From contig NC_081847.1 in assembly GCF_963259705.1 (NCBI RefSeq), positions 74,343,469 through 74,407,468 on the forward strand: DNA of 64,000 nt, in the 5' to 3' direction. Both the position numbers and the translations under genes were made by a program. Positions 34,803-46,537 of the stretch are shown here, one piece after another (position 1 is the stretch's first letter; each line of letters opens with the position of its first letter). The notes beneath the pieces were generated by a model. The model had not been told where the DNA came from. It searched no databases and worked only from the letters and a program-made list of their open reading frames with translations. Source of the stretch: Myotis daubentonii (taxonomy: Eukaryota > Chordata > Mammalia > Chiroptera > Vespertilionidae).

Positions 34803-35255
34803 TTAAAAAGGAAAACTTTGACATACATCTGGCAATAGAATGATCTTGAACATATGGCAACCCAGTAGGTAGGAAGCCATTGAAACACAGTAAGTCGAGC
34901 GGAGCACTGCCCCCACTCTGTTCTGGGGTGCATTTGGGAAAGGCCCTGTGGTGACGGCCACATCTCTTCCAGCCCGAGTGGCACCTTCACTGGGGAGAGG
35001 AGTTGGATGTAAATCCGTGTTTGTGTGCATGACCTTCTGCTGGTCACCTCTGATGGCCTCCGCAGAGCTATTCTTAGCGGGACAAGTGGACAAGAAGGAT
35101 ACTCCAATGTGGGATCTGAGCATGTCATCAGGACTCTGACAATGAATAAGACCCTGGGACACTAGGGAAATCCAGGTTTCAGTGTTATGGCATCCTGGCT
35201 CTGGGAGATGACAGATGCCAAAAGTCAAAATCCCGCTGGTGGGTGGGGCACACAT
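34803..35255 (-). other. 150-codon open frame, probably not a gene
   Basis: The longest open frame in the window. It lacks any domain, signal peptide or membrane segment I recognise. The likely start is non-ATG, and no poly(A) tail or target duplication suggests a processed copy. The surrounding DNA is locally GC-richer and poor in stops on both strands. I list it so that it can be tested, not as a gene call. Confidence 0.15.
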
Positions 35256-36062
35256 CTCATGGTCCAGTTTGTGCTCAAATACTTCTGCTAACAGGAAGCA
35301 CAGTATCTCTTAAGAAAGGCCATGGCTTGATGGCTTGCTCTCGTTGTAAAGGACGGGGAAATGCCAGGCTTTCATCAGATGAAGGAGGACAGACGCAGCT
35401 GCCTTCACAGTGAATTCCTGAGTTGATGCCCAAGACCCCCAGAGCAGTATTAGAGGGAAAACCATCTCCTGGATCTCAGTCCTCAAGCCATGCCACTTTG
35501 CACTCTTCCAGGTCTCATGCATCTGGTCACCAGGTCTGCATTACATGTCACAATGTCAGAATTACAACACTCTGAAGGATTGGTGTTGCTACCCCATTCT
35601 TTGGAGAGGAACATCAAGGCTCTACAATCATGATTCTTGTGCATGGTCACACAGATAGTGTTACAGTCTAAACACAAGTCCAGATCCCCGTGTCTCTGAA
35701 AAGTGCTGTTGCCACATCACACAGACAGTATAAAAGCATTTGCTTATTTCTATCCTGTGGACCACAGACTACATTGTGAGAGCAGAATGCATTATATCTC
35801 AGATCCTAAGCTGGCTCTCGATGGAGCATGAGTTGCTTTTAGGAACTTGGGGTCTAGTCCTTTGTTATTTTCTGATTACGTAATTGAACACAATGCATAA
35901 ATATGCCTTTTCCCAGGCAACCACCCCCCACCACGTGCATTCACATATGCTCACTCATAGATTCTCATAGCATGTCCTCACAATGTATGAATATACACAT
36001 CTTCACCACTACCAGATACATGCACTCACTCTCTATTTAGATTCTTACATGCCTCAATCAGG
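35256..36062. other. unassigned sequence with a weak MIR trace
   Basis: Around 35560-35700 ('ggagaggaacatcaaggctc', 'gcatggtcacacagatag') there is a weak reverse MIR signal. The rest is unrecognised. Confidence 0.4.
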
Positions 36063-36222
36063 GCAGTGACTGTTAAACTTTATGTTCAATACCATGACCT
36101 AGGGATTTGCTAAAAGGTACATTTGGCAAATGTAGGATGGGTTTCAAAAAAATCTACATTTTTAACACAAGCATTCTGATTTAGGTAATCTAGGCACCAT
36201 TCCTTGGGAAACACAGTCTTGG
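36063..36222. mobile_element. MER5-like hAT-Charlie relic
   Basis: 'agtgactgttaaactttatg', 'catgacctagggatttgctaaaaggtac', 'aaaaaaatctacatttttaacacaagcattctgatttaggtaatc' and 'ttgggaaacacagt' follow the order of a diverged MER5-type non-autonomous hAT. Confidence 0.5.
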
Positions 36223-36234
36223 CTACAAGATCCT

Positions 36235-36345
36235 TAAAGATAAGAGGTGTCTTGTACATTTCTATCTGCCCAGCACCAGTCACAAGGCTAGGTCTGGGGC
36301 AGACAGTATCTAGTGAGAGTATACTGAATGAATGACTCTCACTCC
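36235..36345 (+). mobile_element. L2 LINE 3' end
   Basis: 'gaggtgtcttgtacatttctatctgcccagcaccagtcacaaggctaggtctggggcagacagtatctag' leads to '...ctgaatgaatga', the typical L2 terminus. Confidence 0.7.
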
Positions 36346-38655
36346 CTTGCTCTTCCACTCAGAGATCATTATTTCTGGAAAGGCAAGAAGTCAAGTTCCA
36401 AGGAGATACTGAAGTCCCACCTGACCCTTTGGGGTCCAGCTGTCTAGCCTGCTCTTTGTGAAGGATTTTGAAAATCGATGAGAACTCTCTTTTTTATTTG
36501 CTTCCTTTTATTGAGTAGATTCTTTTCCTAAAGAGCATGTAAAATTTTCCTCCTAAGTATCTGGAGGTTTTTCTTTCTTCCCAATGAAGTTTTCCCCAAA
36601 CTAATGACACTGGGAAAGCATAGACCCTGAGGGAAATTGCCTCTGCCCCAACACCTGCCAGGCAGAGAGGGGCTCTGTCCTCTTTCATCCTTTTTCCTAA
36701 GTTTCCCAACACCCCTTGTGCCTTTCCATCATTGACAATGGCCCTGGCTTATTTCTGCTCATTCATATCAGCTCCAAAGCACATGGTCTTGTAATAAGCA
36801 CCCTACCTAGGACCTCTGCACTCTTCCAGAATTCTCAGTAGTCCTTTCCCTGAGGTTGTGTCATCCTCAGGGCCCATAAGTATCACAGCAAATCTTGAGG
36901 TGCACCACTAATTACCTCTGGCCAGTCAGACATTCTGAGAAGCTAAACAAAATAAAAATATAATCCTACCCTCATTGAGGATTTTGTAAAACCCTCTGCT
37001 GAGCTCTTGATCCCCTATGTTTATGGTATTTTCCTGGTCTGTCAGTCTGGTAACTGCACCAAAAAAGGGAATGTGGTTATACCGGTACCAAAGGATGGCA
37101 TTGTCTTGGTGACTTCATGCTAAGTGTTCACAAGGCTCCATTCCCCTTGCCCACTGCCAAATTTTACTGATAAGCTATATCAGGCCTACTGGTCTATGGT
37201 TGAAGAATCTGCATTTTCTCTTTTCTTATAGATTCAGACTCTACTTGCTTGCTTTTCTTTAGTGCTCTGGAAGTTCTCATATTCTCCACTGGAGATATTT
37301 ATCTTACTGACGCCCTGAATCAGCCATACCTTGTAGGATGGAGCCACTGTTGATTTTGTGAGCAAATCAATGTTCTTTTACCCTACCTAACAGCTTTTCA
37401 AAGCTCACTGTGAGTTGCTAGAGGTGAGCTGGGAGACATCCAGGAGACAGGGTGCCTGGATATGTAGATCTTTAAGCAAGCACATTGTCACTTCTTGGTT
37501 TGGTAGCCTCATCAACTATTCTGGAAGCTGTCCCCAGATTTTGTGAGTGAGAGGAAAAGAGGAGTGGGAAGCAATATTGGTGTTTTGCTGATAGAGCCCA
37601 GGGAAACATCAGGCTGATTTGCAGAGTGGTGGGGAAATTGGTCTATGCATTTGTTACATTTTAAGAAATATCTCTCTATCTATAGGCATTCACCCTCACT
37701 GGAATGATGATCAGACATCCATCTGTCTAATTTCTAAGTAATATAGAGAATGGCACTACAGAATGGAGGAAGAAGAAGGTGGGTGTATTAGAAAGGATAA
37801 AAAGTGTTAGAAGTGGATATTTGGAATTAAAAGTCAACTTTGGCCAAGGATATAATTAAACTCAAAAAAACTAGTTGCCTAGAGTAAATATTGCATGATT
37901 TTCTTAGTGTAAACAAAACGAGTTTCTAGTAAATACATCCAGCAAGTTTCTATGCATATGCTTAAGACATTTCTAGAAGGACACAGAAGAAAATAATAAT
38001 TTTAGTTATCTTTGGTGAGAGGGACGGAGTGTGGAAGAGTGCTTTTAAATTTTACCTTATTTGTACTTTTTGAAATTTTTACCTTAAAATAACACAAACA
38101 ACTAGTCATCTACCCCCACATGTTCACTTTCATTGCATAAGTTGAAAATAAATGAAGATTGTTGCACTTAGGAAAAGTAACCCCAAGGGTTTTTTCTCTG
38201 AGCAGCTGCACACTGGGGTGCTTGCTTCTCATCGTGGAGGCTGGGGAAGTCCGGAGGTGCTTATGTGTCTCCCAAACCCACTGTTCTGGAAGGAGGCCTG
38301 GGACACTGTAAGGTCAGCCTTTCCACACTGAGTTCCAAATCCACAGGGTTCAGCTGAGTTCATTTCTGCATGGCATTAGCTCCCTTGGTTCAACCACACA
38401 GCCTGGATGGGACAGTGCTTGGTTTTCCCAATCGTCAGTTACTACTTTCGCTCCTCGTCTTGGAGGAAATTGAGAAGTGTGTATTCAACTACTGGGTTTT
38501 GAGCCTCAAGCCAGGCTGCTGATGAATTGGAATTAATGTTCATTCAGTGCTTGGCCTTCTTCCTTTCTATTCATGTTCCAGCCTGGAATTTAATTATTTA
38601 ATTAGCCAGAGGGCATGGGGACCTCTGAGGGCAATGGACCCTACACTTCATGTGC
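36346..38655. other. unassigned sequence
   Basis: About 2.3 kb with no recognised gene or mobile element. The stretch 38530-38610 has 'ggaattaatgttcattc' and 'tttaattatttaattagccag', homeodomain-like AT cores in otherwise ordinary sequence. Confidence 0.5.
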
Positions 38656-38659
38656 AGAG

Positions 38660-38825
38660 CAACCACCAGTGACGTAAGTATATTAAATGATCATTCCCAG
38701 GACCCACCTCCAGAAGCCACCATCCAGCAAGTCTGGGGAAGGACACGGGAACCTGCATTTGTAACAGGTAGTTAGGATGTGCCCCAGGTGGTTAGGATGT
38801 GCCCCAGGTGGTTTGGACACAAGAG
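38660..38825. mobile_element. hAT-Charlie (MER5-like) relic
   Basis: 'cagagcaaccaccagtgacgtaag', 'cccacctccagaagccaccatccagcaagtctggggaaggacacgggaacctgcatttgtaacaggtag' fits the MER5-type pattern. It carries a 20-bp tandem duplication at its right end. Confidence 0.5.
38768..38807 (+). repeat. 20-bp tandem duplication
   Basis: GTAGTTAGGATGTGCCCCAG is followed directly by GTGGTTAGGATGTGCCCCAG, then GTGGTTT. There is one difference between the units. Confidence 0.92.
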
Positions 38826-38984
38826 AATCATGAAAACACAGAGAGAGAAACCCTGACACAAGGACTAGAGAGAGCTAGATCACTACAAAGTGAGGCGTGG
38901 CTGGTGCTGGGTGTGTTTTACAAAACAGAGAAATGAGAACAACTGGAGGGGCGTGGTAGCAATAAAGACAAACATCCTGTATTG

Positions 38985-39185
38985 CAGGGAACACACTGCA
39001 TAAGTGTCTGCCACATGCTCACTCATCGAACCCAGCATCCCATAGTATCTTCATTCCCTTTACACACAGCAGGGAACCAAGGCCAAGGGAGTTTCAATAA
39101 TTTTCCCAAGATCACCCGGCTACAAAGTGACAAATGTAGACACTAACCCGGGTGGTTTGGCTCCAGAATGCCATGCGCTCAGCCT
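38985..39185 (-). mobile_element. MIR SINE relic
   Basis: Reverse MIR: 'agtgtctgccacatgctcac', 'catcccatagtatcttcattccctttacacacagcagggaaccaagg', 'ttttcccaagatcacccggctacaaagtg', 'tggctccagaatgccatgcgctc'. Confidence 0.75.
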
Positions 39186-39194
39186 CTACACCCT

Positions 39195-39373
39195 GGGACA
39201 GGGTTGTCCAACTACACCCTCGGAAACCGCCTGCTGCCTGTTTTGTTAGGCTAGGTGGTGGCCCTTTGGTGGCCCAATTGTCGGAAGAGTTGAAGACATT
39301 GCTTCTTGGTCCACAAACCCTAAATACATGTACTATCTGGCCCTTTACAGAAAAAGTTTAGAGACCCTGCATG
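39195..39373 (-). mobile_element. hAT-Charlie non-autonomous element
   Basis: Ends CAGGGTTGTCCAAC and (right) GAAAAAGTTTAGAGACCCTG. Inner blocks 'cctgctgcctgttttg' and 'tactatctggccctttacagaaaaag' are the inverted form of the familiar mammalian Charlie-type repeat. No clear 8-bp target duplication survives. Confidence 0.75.
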
Positions 39374-39724
39374 AGTAGAGAATAAACATAAGGCTCAGGT
39401 TTTTCTAAGATGTGTCATAGCTGTGATGTGGCAGTGGCTTCAATTGAGGGCTGTGCTGGAACTCTTGGACCCCAAAGCCAGTTCCTCAGCAGGGGCCTTG
39501 GATGACCTCATGACTGTCATTTAGCATGCCTGTAACTGACAATGTACTACGCTATTTCAATTAAATTCCTTGAAACCGATCACATGCAACTGTGGTATAA
39601 TGAAGAATTTCTCACATAAGGAAAATAGGCAGAACTATGTTCGTGACCCCCATTTCAGTCATATTTATTCTGTTGAAGTTATTTTAAGAATGCCACTAGT
39701 TCTCTAGTACTGATAAGAGGAAGG

Positions 39725-39855
39725 GTACTGCTGAAGTGACTGAGGCTAACAAAAAGATACAGGAATCTCCCCAAGATCACACAACTAGTGAAGTGGGTCC
39801 TGGGTGAGCTTCAGGCAGTCAGATTCCAGAACCTGCGTGCTCAAAGCACAATGCA
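39725..39855 (-). mobile_element. MIR SINE relic
   Basis: Reverse MIR: 'gactgaggctaacaaaaag', 'ctccccaagatcacacaactagtgaag', 'cagtcagattccagaacctgcgtgctc'. Confidence 0.7.
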
Positions 39856-40149
39856 ATATAGCCCCCCTAAAGTTCCCTGAGAGCCCTTTAGTGTTCCTCA
39901 CTCAATTTACAAATAAAGAAGCTGGCAGCCAGAACACTTACAACAACTGAACAAGGTCACGCACATCTCTGGCCTGTCTGAGTGCACTTTGGACAGAGTC
40001 AAAATTCCAGGCACTTATCAATGTTTCACTAGATCATGAAATGACCCTCTAGCCCTCACTCCAATGTCCAACATCCTCCTTCAGGCTCCCAACTTAATAG
40101 GAGCTTTGGATGGCCTCTTCCTACAGAGAAAACAGGCACTAAAGGATAC

Positions 40150-40365
40150 TGTAATTCCACTACTTCTAGCCATGTGACCTCTGTAAGGGACACTGAATGT
40201 CTCTGTCTCCCAATGTCTTCATCTGTGAAATGGTAATGCCAATAATACCTAACTTGCAGAGTTATTGAAAGTCTTTAATGAGATAATTCACATCAAGTAG
40301 TTGGCAGTTCATAGCGCATAGTATATGTTCAAAAAATAGCAACTATTACTATTCTTTGGAAGAAC
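40150..40365 (+). mobile_element. MIR SINE relic
   Basis: Forward MIR: 'cttctagccatgtgacctctgtaag', 'caatgtcttcatctgtgaaatggtaatg', 'agagttattgaaagtctttaatgagataattcac', 'catagcgcatagtatatgttc'. Confidence 0.85.
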
Positions 40366-40399
40366 CTGAGGCTATTATTAAATTCAATGATATAAGGAA

Positions 40400-40990
40400 A
40401 TAATAAAATACCACTTAATGCATGCATATGATGTGCCCGGCACTGCATTAAGCTTTTAGGTCATTTTAAAAATAAATTCTTACAGCGATCTCTTATTATC
40501 CCCATTCTGTAGATAAGGAAACAAAAGCATTCTAATGAACAAAATAAATTAGCAAACAATATAGAAACAGACTCATATATACAGAGAACATACCGACAGC
40601 TGGCAGAGAGGAAGGGGGTTGGGAGGCTGGGTGAAAAAGGTGAAGGGATTAAGCATAAAAACCAACACACCTCCTAGACACAGACAACAGTATGGTGATT
40701 ACCAGAGGGAATGGGGGTGGTGGTGGGGGAAGGTATACAAAGTTATGGGAGGATAAATGGTGATGAAAGGAGACTTGATTTGGGGTGGTAAACACACAAC
40801 ACAATATACAGATGATGTTTAATAGAATTATACACCTGAAACCTCTATAACTTTATTAATCAAGTTACCTCAATAAAATCAATAAAAATTAAAGAAAAAA
40901 AAGCATGTCCAGGAAAATAAATTTATTTGCTCTAGATCACATAGAGGTATTTGAATCTGACCCACAATGCTCTGTCCACTCCTCCAAATT
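40400..40990 (-). mobile_element. MIR SINE relic split by L1
   Basis: Left part: 'tgatgtgcccggcactgcattaagc', 'atctcttattatccccattctgtagataaggaaac'. It continues after the L1 insertion as 'tttgctctagatcacatagaggtatttgaatctgacccacaatgctctgtcc'. The two halves join in register once the L1 and one target copy are removed. Confidence 0.8.
40531..40898 (+). mobile_element. 5'-truncated L1 3' end
   Basis: A 368-bp L1 tail: 'acagtatggtgattaccagagg', 'ggataaatggtgatgaaagg', 'gacttgatttggggtgg', 'ttatacacctgaaacc', then 'caataaaatcaataaaaatt' and an A-rich end. Target duplication AAAAGCAT at 40523-40530 and 40899-40906. Non-coding, inserted by target-primed reverse transcription. Confidence 0.92.
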
Positions 40991-41189
40991 TCTATCACTT
41001 TCTAGAAGGCAAAAATAGAGCACAGTGCCTTCTGAAGCAAGTTCCACGCCATGAAGAAGTGGTGACATTGATGCTGAACTTCATTAGAATTTCATATTAA
41101 AAAGAAGCTGTGTTCAGTGAAAGCCTATTTATTAAACATGAGCTTGAATAATAATATAATAAATGAAATAAAAAATAGTGTCTCCTCCT

Positions 41190-41660
41190 GTCAAGCCAGA
41201 GATGGATTACGATGTGTTGGACAGGTACAAATGAGCCCGTAGTCTCGATCCAGGAAAAGATTTGGAGGCAATTTTGCCTCTTAAGAAAGTATTGTACGAC
41301 AATCACTTACAGAGGATTTATGAGAAATGAAATGGAAACTCTTTCAAGATTTTATTAAGAGATATAGTCTTCCTGCATAACTTCTTTCCCTCCTGGACAT
41401 TTATGAATGTTTGGCTGGAGGGGTGGTCTGGGAGCTGGATTTTGATATATGTGGTTCCTACGAGGAGGTGCCCAGGGAGACATTTTTCCGTCAAAAGCCA
41501 TCTGCATGCAGGATCTGGAAAGTCTTCCAGCAGCACTGGCAGGAAAAACGATCGAGAGAAAAACATGCCAGCCAGTACCGGTCACTGCAGGTGCCAGAAG
41601 GACTGGGGGCCAAACGTAAATACCTTCTGAACTTTCTGTGGAAAACAATAAGCGTTTAGC
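41190..41660. other. unexplained CpG-retaining block with overlapping open frames
   Basis: About 470 bp unlike its neighbours. CpGs are frequent (for example 'cgtacgac' type sites, 'aacgatcg', 'accggtc') and frames are open on both strands (41403-41659 plus, 41318-41648 minus). On the minus strand an acceptor-like 'tgttttccacag' lies near 41638, followed by about 90 open codons ending ...KEVMQEDYIS, two stop codons and an overlapping AATAAA. That layout would suit a terminal exon. No domain is recognised, so it could equally be a conserved non-coding element or an old processed copy. Confidence 0.3.
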
Positions 41661-41998
41661 TCATCTGGCTACCAGACTCAGTTTTTCAGGATTCAACTAT
41701 GGCTAAAGAATGGACAGCAAGGTGCTTTGCTAATTTAACCTCTAAGAGCACTATTGAAATTCATAAGAGACAGGAAATGAGAAGGTGTTTGACCTCTTGG
41801 CCATGGGCTCCACTACTCTGGGGACACTCCTGTGCTCCACAAATAGGCTAAGCTTCCCACAATACATGGATAGAATGGCCTCAAGTGTGACGAGGGCAGT
41901 CTCATGACCATCAGTGTATCTTCATGGAGTATGTGGCTGGACAGTAATCTTGACACAATTTCTCAAGGCACAAACAGAAATTTGGAATTGAATGTTTA

Positions 41999-42002
41999 GC
42001 AT

Positions 42003-42056
<54 letters not shown>
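41999..42056. repeat. alternating purine-pyrimidine tract, (CA)n
   Basis: GCATGCATGCGCGCACAC continues into about 22 CA units, 58 bp of nearly uninterrupted alternation. Confidence 0.97.
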
Positions 42057-42057
<1 letters not shown>

Positions 42058-42227
42058 ACTAATGACAATAACAGCTACAGGTGATAGTTTTCATTTATAG
42101 TGTATATACATTTGGAAATGGAATAGCTGGGTTATATGAAACCTATTATTAACTTTTTTTCAAAAATTAAAAACAAATTTTCAACTATAGTTGTAGTCAC
42201 ACACTCTGCATTTCCATTACATGCTTC

Positions 42228-42428
42228 AGGATAGTGGTTTTCAGACAGACATAATTGTGATCAGAACCTCGTAGGAGGGCTTGTGGAAAGATAGATGGCT
42301 GGGATGTGCCCTCAGAGTTTCTGATTTGCTAAGTCCGGGCTGGGGCCTGAGAATTTCCACTTTTGCCACGTTCTCAGGTGATGCTGATTCTACTACTTCG
42401 AGGACCACATTGGAGCATCACTGCACTA
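42228..42428 (+). mobile_element. MER5A-like hAT-Charlie relic
   Basis: 'ggatagtggttttcagacagacataattg', 'gagtttctgatttgctaagtccgggctggggcctgagaatttccac', 'ttctcaggtgatgctgattctactacttcgaggaccacattggagcatcactg' follow the MER5A order from end to end. Confidence 0.85.
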
Positions 42429-44083
42429 GGACAGAGAGCATATGAATGGGATAAATACTTCTTTCCCACTCACTCCCTTGTTGCCAGGGAAGAAGATCTA
42501 ACTTTGTGGAAAATGATGCAGAAAGAAAGAACTCAGTACCTGTAGCTCGGCCCCTCCTAAGATTTCTCTTTCAAGTTGGCCCAAACTGGCTGTTGGCATT
42601 CTGGACCCATCCACACACCTGGGTCAGGGACCATGCCCAACTTTGGAAGTATATACGGGGGCCCTTTCTATACCCAAAGGAAACACAACCAGGATTCTAA
42701 TAAGGTTGTCTGCTCAGCAAACCCTTCAATCAGGTGATTGGTCCTCACCTCTAGATTTTGGATCCAGCTAGAGTTTATTAAAGGACCCAAGTGGCCATAC
42801 AGAAACCCAGTTCAGTACTATCAGCAATAAAGATAATTTTTAAACATATCACTCAGCTTCTGGTGTCTATTTCTTAATTGGATACTAACTTGGGGAGAGG
42901 TGAAAGGTGTAATTAATTTTTACCACTCAAATCCCAACAGCAGCTGAAAATTAACTTAAAATTTTTAATTCTGTCACATGTAAAAATCTCTTCATTAGGT
43001 CCTTACATATGATCATATACAGTTTGGCTGGAGATTCTATGGGAGGGGAATTATCTTATAATTGTTAGGTTATTAGGCCTACAGTTAAAGAATTTGCAAG
43101 ACTTTTAGAATTTTTGTAGATACTAGATATATTGGTGCCAAAAGTCCCACTTATCATCATATGAAACAACACAAAAGCCATCATATATTTTATATGAATG
43201 TATTTGATAATATCTTATTTTTATTTTTAGCCTCCCTGTCTTAGCATATACACACAGACACAATATGTAGATATATTTCTATGTATTATTTCATACACAT
43301 TGTATATTATATCACACACATAGGTCATATATAGTAATTTATGTATTTATGCTTTATATGTATAGATATACTAGTATCTCTATAATAAAGTTTGCTTCTA
43401 TAAAACATTATCACATAACTTAAAAAACTCATAGGCCCTACACACTATGTCTTAATGTTGAAGGGAAAAAATAGCATTAATCATCCAATATTGCTGATGA
43501 GGAGTTTGAGGTCAATTTAACTCATGACTTTGCCGGTGACTATTGGACACCTTGGGAAGTCTTTGGATGGCCTCTTTGTTCTTAATGCTTAAATGATTAC
43601 AGTGATGTGCCCAGGTTTGGACATTCCTAACACACTGGACTTTTAATATATCCTTTCCACAGGAATGTTTACAAACCTAATTTCTGTGGGAAATTCTCAT
43701 ATATTAAAAATTTGATACTTCCCTCCTAGCTTCTTTTTTCTAGAACTTTAAATATGGGGCAGGTTTATATTAGGAGGTAAATGACAGTCCATGACATAGG
43801 TATGTCAGGGTTGGAATGTTATGAACTTACACTGTTATAAGTATCATCTTTGAATATTATTCTTTTGAATTATATCCTCAGGAATAATATTTATTAGGTC
43901 CAGGGCTAGAAAACTTTTGTATAGATTGCTTGAGATCTTTTATATGAGAACTCTTTGAAGTGTCTTCCCGAATTGAAGAAGCAAGTGCAAGGCCTATGAT
44001 GGTTTCTTTTTGGAATTCAGGGCACAAAGACACAGCTGAAGTGGCTATTTTGCAGAGGCAGATCATGTCAGACACCTGTGAGG
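42429..44083. other. unassigned sequence, AT-rich core
   Basis: 43100-43400 is rich in TATA/TACA repeats. No gene or mobile element recognised elsewhere. Confidence 0.5.
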
Positions 44084-44092
44084 CTCACTTTT

Positions 44093-44293
44093 CTTTTTTA
44101 AAAATGTGTTTTTATTGATTTTAGAGAGGAAGGGAGTGGGAGAGATAGAAACATCAATGATGAGAGGGAATCATTGCGGCATGCCCCCTACTGGGGATCA
44201 AACCTGAAACCTAAGCATGTGCCCTGACCAGGAATCAAACTGTGACCTCCTGGTCCATGAATCAGTGCTCAACCACTGAGCAACACTGGCCGG
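44093..44293 (-). mobile_element. older Ves-type SINE
   Basis: Reverse SINE: 'ttttattgattttagagaggaaggg', 'gaaacatcaatgatgagagg', 'accaggaatcaaactgtgacctcctggtcc', 'caaccactgagcaacactggccgg'. It lies between 'ctcacttttc' (44084) and 'ctcactttcc' (44295), a near-perfect target duplication. Confidence 0.9.
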
Positions 44294-45030
44294 ACTCACT
44301 TTCCTTCTCTATTCTACCTGCCTTGCAGGCAATGTGTCTGATTCAATGGATGACTCAGGCCTGGCAATCTAATGTGAAAGGTTTGCTGTGTGTTGTACTT
44401 TCCACTGGCTTGAAAAGGAAGAAGGTATCTGCAGGAACATTGACCTTCCCTAAATTCTTTGATCCACAAGGAATCTGTACAACTGTGACTTTGGAGCTGG
44501 GAAAACCCGCAGGTCCCATCCCAGCTCATTTCATTGCCTGAACTTACAGAGCCACAATGTTGACTTATCACCATCATACCCCTAGCTGTGGGATAGAACA
44601 GGATTGCAATTTTTATTTGTTTTAGTAAGTAAAGAGACACATCACAGGGCTCATTTTATAAGTGAGAAAACAACATTTTCCCAGTGAAGCGTCAGGGTGA
44701 AATAGAGATCCAAATGACATGTCAAATTGTTCTGTCCTCTGATTGCTCCAGATGCCATGCTGCTTGGGCCAGGTGAGCAAGCCTGGCATGTGAATAAAGA
44801 CACAGACATACTCTTCACTTGGCCAAGGTGAGACTCATCTGCTAAATGTAATAGTTCAGCACCATCAGAACTTAGGCATATGATCCTATTGACTTCTACT
44901 CAGCTATGTCCCAAAATTGACATCATCTGAGATAATTCTATTGGAAGACTTTGGACAGATTGTGCATGCTTGAGGTAGCCAGGTAATTTAATCATCTGTT
45001 CAGTAGGCATTTATTGTGCCCATATTAGGG
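44294..45030. other. unassigned sequence
   Basis: No recognised gene or mobile element. Confidence 0.5.
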
Positions 45031-45034
45031 AGCA

Positions 45035-45175
45035 GCACATTATAGTGGACAGAGGAGGGTGGAACCTGAAATCTGTTTGACTTCAATGTATCAGTTCAAA
45101 GATGTGTGATGTTGAGCTATTCATCAGGTTTCTTTTCTGCATCTAGAAATTCTTATGATATTTGACTTACAGTAT
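45035..45175 (+). mobile_element. MIR SINE relic
   Basis: Forward MIR: 'attatagtggacagaggagggtggaacctgaaatctgtttgac', 'gtgtgatgttgagctattcatcagg', 'tctgcatctagaaattc'. Confidence 0.6.
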
Positions 45176-45696
45176 TAATTCAATGTACACTCAAGAGAAC
45201 CAGATTCAAATGTCACACAGATGTTTGAACAATTAGGAATATAAAATAAACATTAGTCATGGAGTAAAGTCTCTAGTGCAAAAAAATGGAAACTGTACTT
45301 GAAAAGGTGAGGGATTTCAGCAAGAGTGAGGGGCACTTTTATGCCAGAAATAAAACATGTCTTTAATCAGTTCATTAGTACACTTGAAATAGCCAAGGAA
45401 AGATTCAAAGAACTGAAAGATAGGCCAATAGAAATTATAAGCATGAAATTGGATATAAATGAATATGTACATAAGAAATGACTGTTGAGCAGTTTATCTA
45501 AATGAAAGCACAAAGAAAAACAAGAACCCTCAAAGAAGAAAAAAATTATCCATGTGGAACAATATCTTAATGAATAGCATATATATGAATTTATATAATT
45601 GGAATAACAGAAGAAGATACTAATCCAGAAATTTAAGATACTTGGAGAACACCACGCAGGATAAATAGGGAAACATATATTCAGTATTCACACTCA

Positions 45697-45702
45697 TGCA
45701 CA

Positions 45703-45746
<44 letters not shown>
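45697..45746. repeat. (CA)n microsatellite
   Basis: About 24 CA units with a TA interruption, inside the old L1. Confidence 0.96.
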
Positions 45747-45749
<3 letters not shown>

Positions 45750-46038
45750 AAACTATCATATTAAAAATTTTGAAATTAAAAGATAAAGAGAAAATCTTGA
45801 AAGACTCTAGAAAATGGATCTGTTATATATAGAGAATAGCAATAAGAATTAAAGCCAACTTAAAGTCAGAAACTACACAAGCAAAAAGAAAATCAAGTGA
45901 CACCCATAAAGTGTTGAAACAAGACAGAGGCAAGCAAAAACACTGTCAACTCAGACTACTACACCCATTCCTGCCCCCCAATTTAATAATGAAAGGTAAA
46001 TACTCATTCAGAAAAAAAAAATAAATCAAGAGAATCTA

Positions 46039-46163
46039 CATGGGCTAGCAAAAGTGGGCTTACAGTTGTTAGTATGCAAAACACAGTTTATTCCTATTTT
46101 ATTTATTAATTATTATATTATTTATTAGTATTACAACTGTAAACCTACTTTTGCCTACCCCTG
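46039..46163. mobile_element. 125-bp mariner MITE
   Basis: Left end CATGGGCTAGCAAAAGTGGG; the right end, inverted, is CAGGGGTAGGCAAAAGTAGG. Both continue into TTACAGTTGT, giving inverted repeats of about 30 bp. TA lies at 46037-46038 and 46164-46165. The core is AT-rich and non-coding. It has interrupted the L1. Confidence 0.93.
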
Positions 46164-46352
46164 TATTACCAGAAAAACTGGACTGAAAGAAATGCTAAAA
46201 AGCTCTTCAGGGAGAATAAACATATTAATAAGAAACTTGGATTTACACACAAAAAAGAATAGTTGGCTAAAGAAAAAGAAGAGTAGTGGTGTGTTGTGTC
46301 TTATGTCATTTGTAGAAGTAAGATATACGATGGAAAGGAGAAATTTGGAGAA

Positions 46353-46537
46353 TCCTATATAATAAAAGGCTAATATGCAAATTGTAACCTTGACCAGGAG
46401 TTTGACCAGGAGTTCAACTGGGAGTTTGACCAGGGGGTGGGGCGGCCAGCCAACTGCCTGTGGCCCCTCCCCCCTGCCCAGCCCCACCCTAATCACCAGA
46501 CCCCACTCAAGCACAAATTCATGCACTGGGGCTCTAG
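46353..46537 (+). mobile_element. Helitron (HeliBat-type)
   Basis: A 185-bp non-autonomous Helitron. The 5' end is TCCTATATAATAAAAGGCTAATATGC and the 3' end 'aaattcatgcactggggctCTAG'. It sits between A (46352) and T (46538), the expected Helitron target. Internally, three 'gaccaggag/gactgggagtt' units are repeated in tandem. It has no coding capacity and interrupts the L1. Confidence 0.95.

Noticed and set aside
46155..46526. 123-codon minus-strand frame
   Set aside because: It spans a piece of old L1 and most of a Helitron, so it cannot be one gene.
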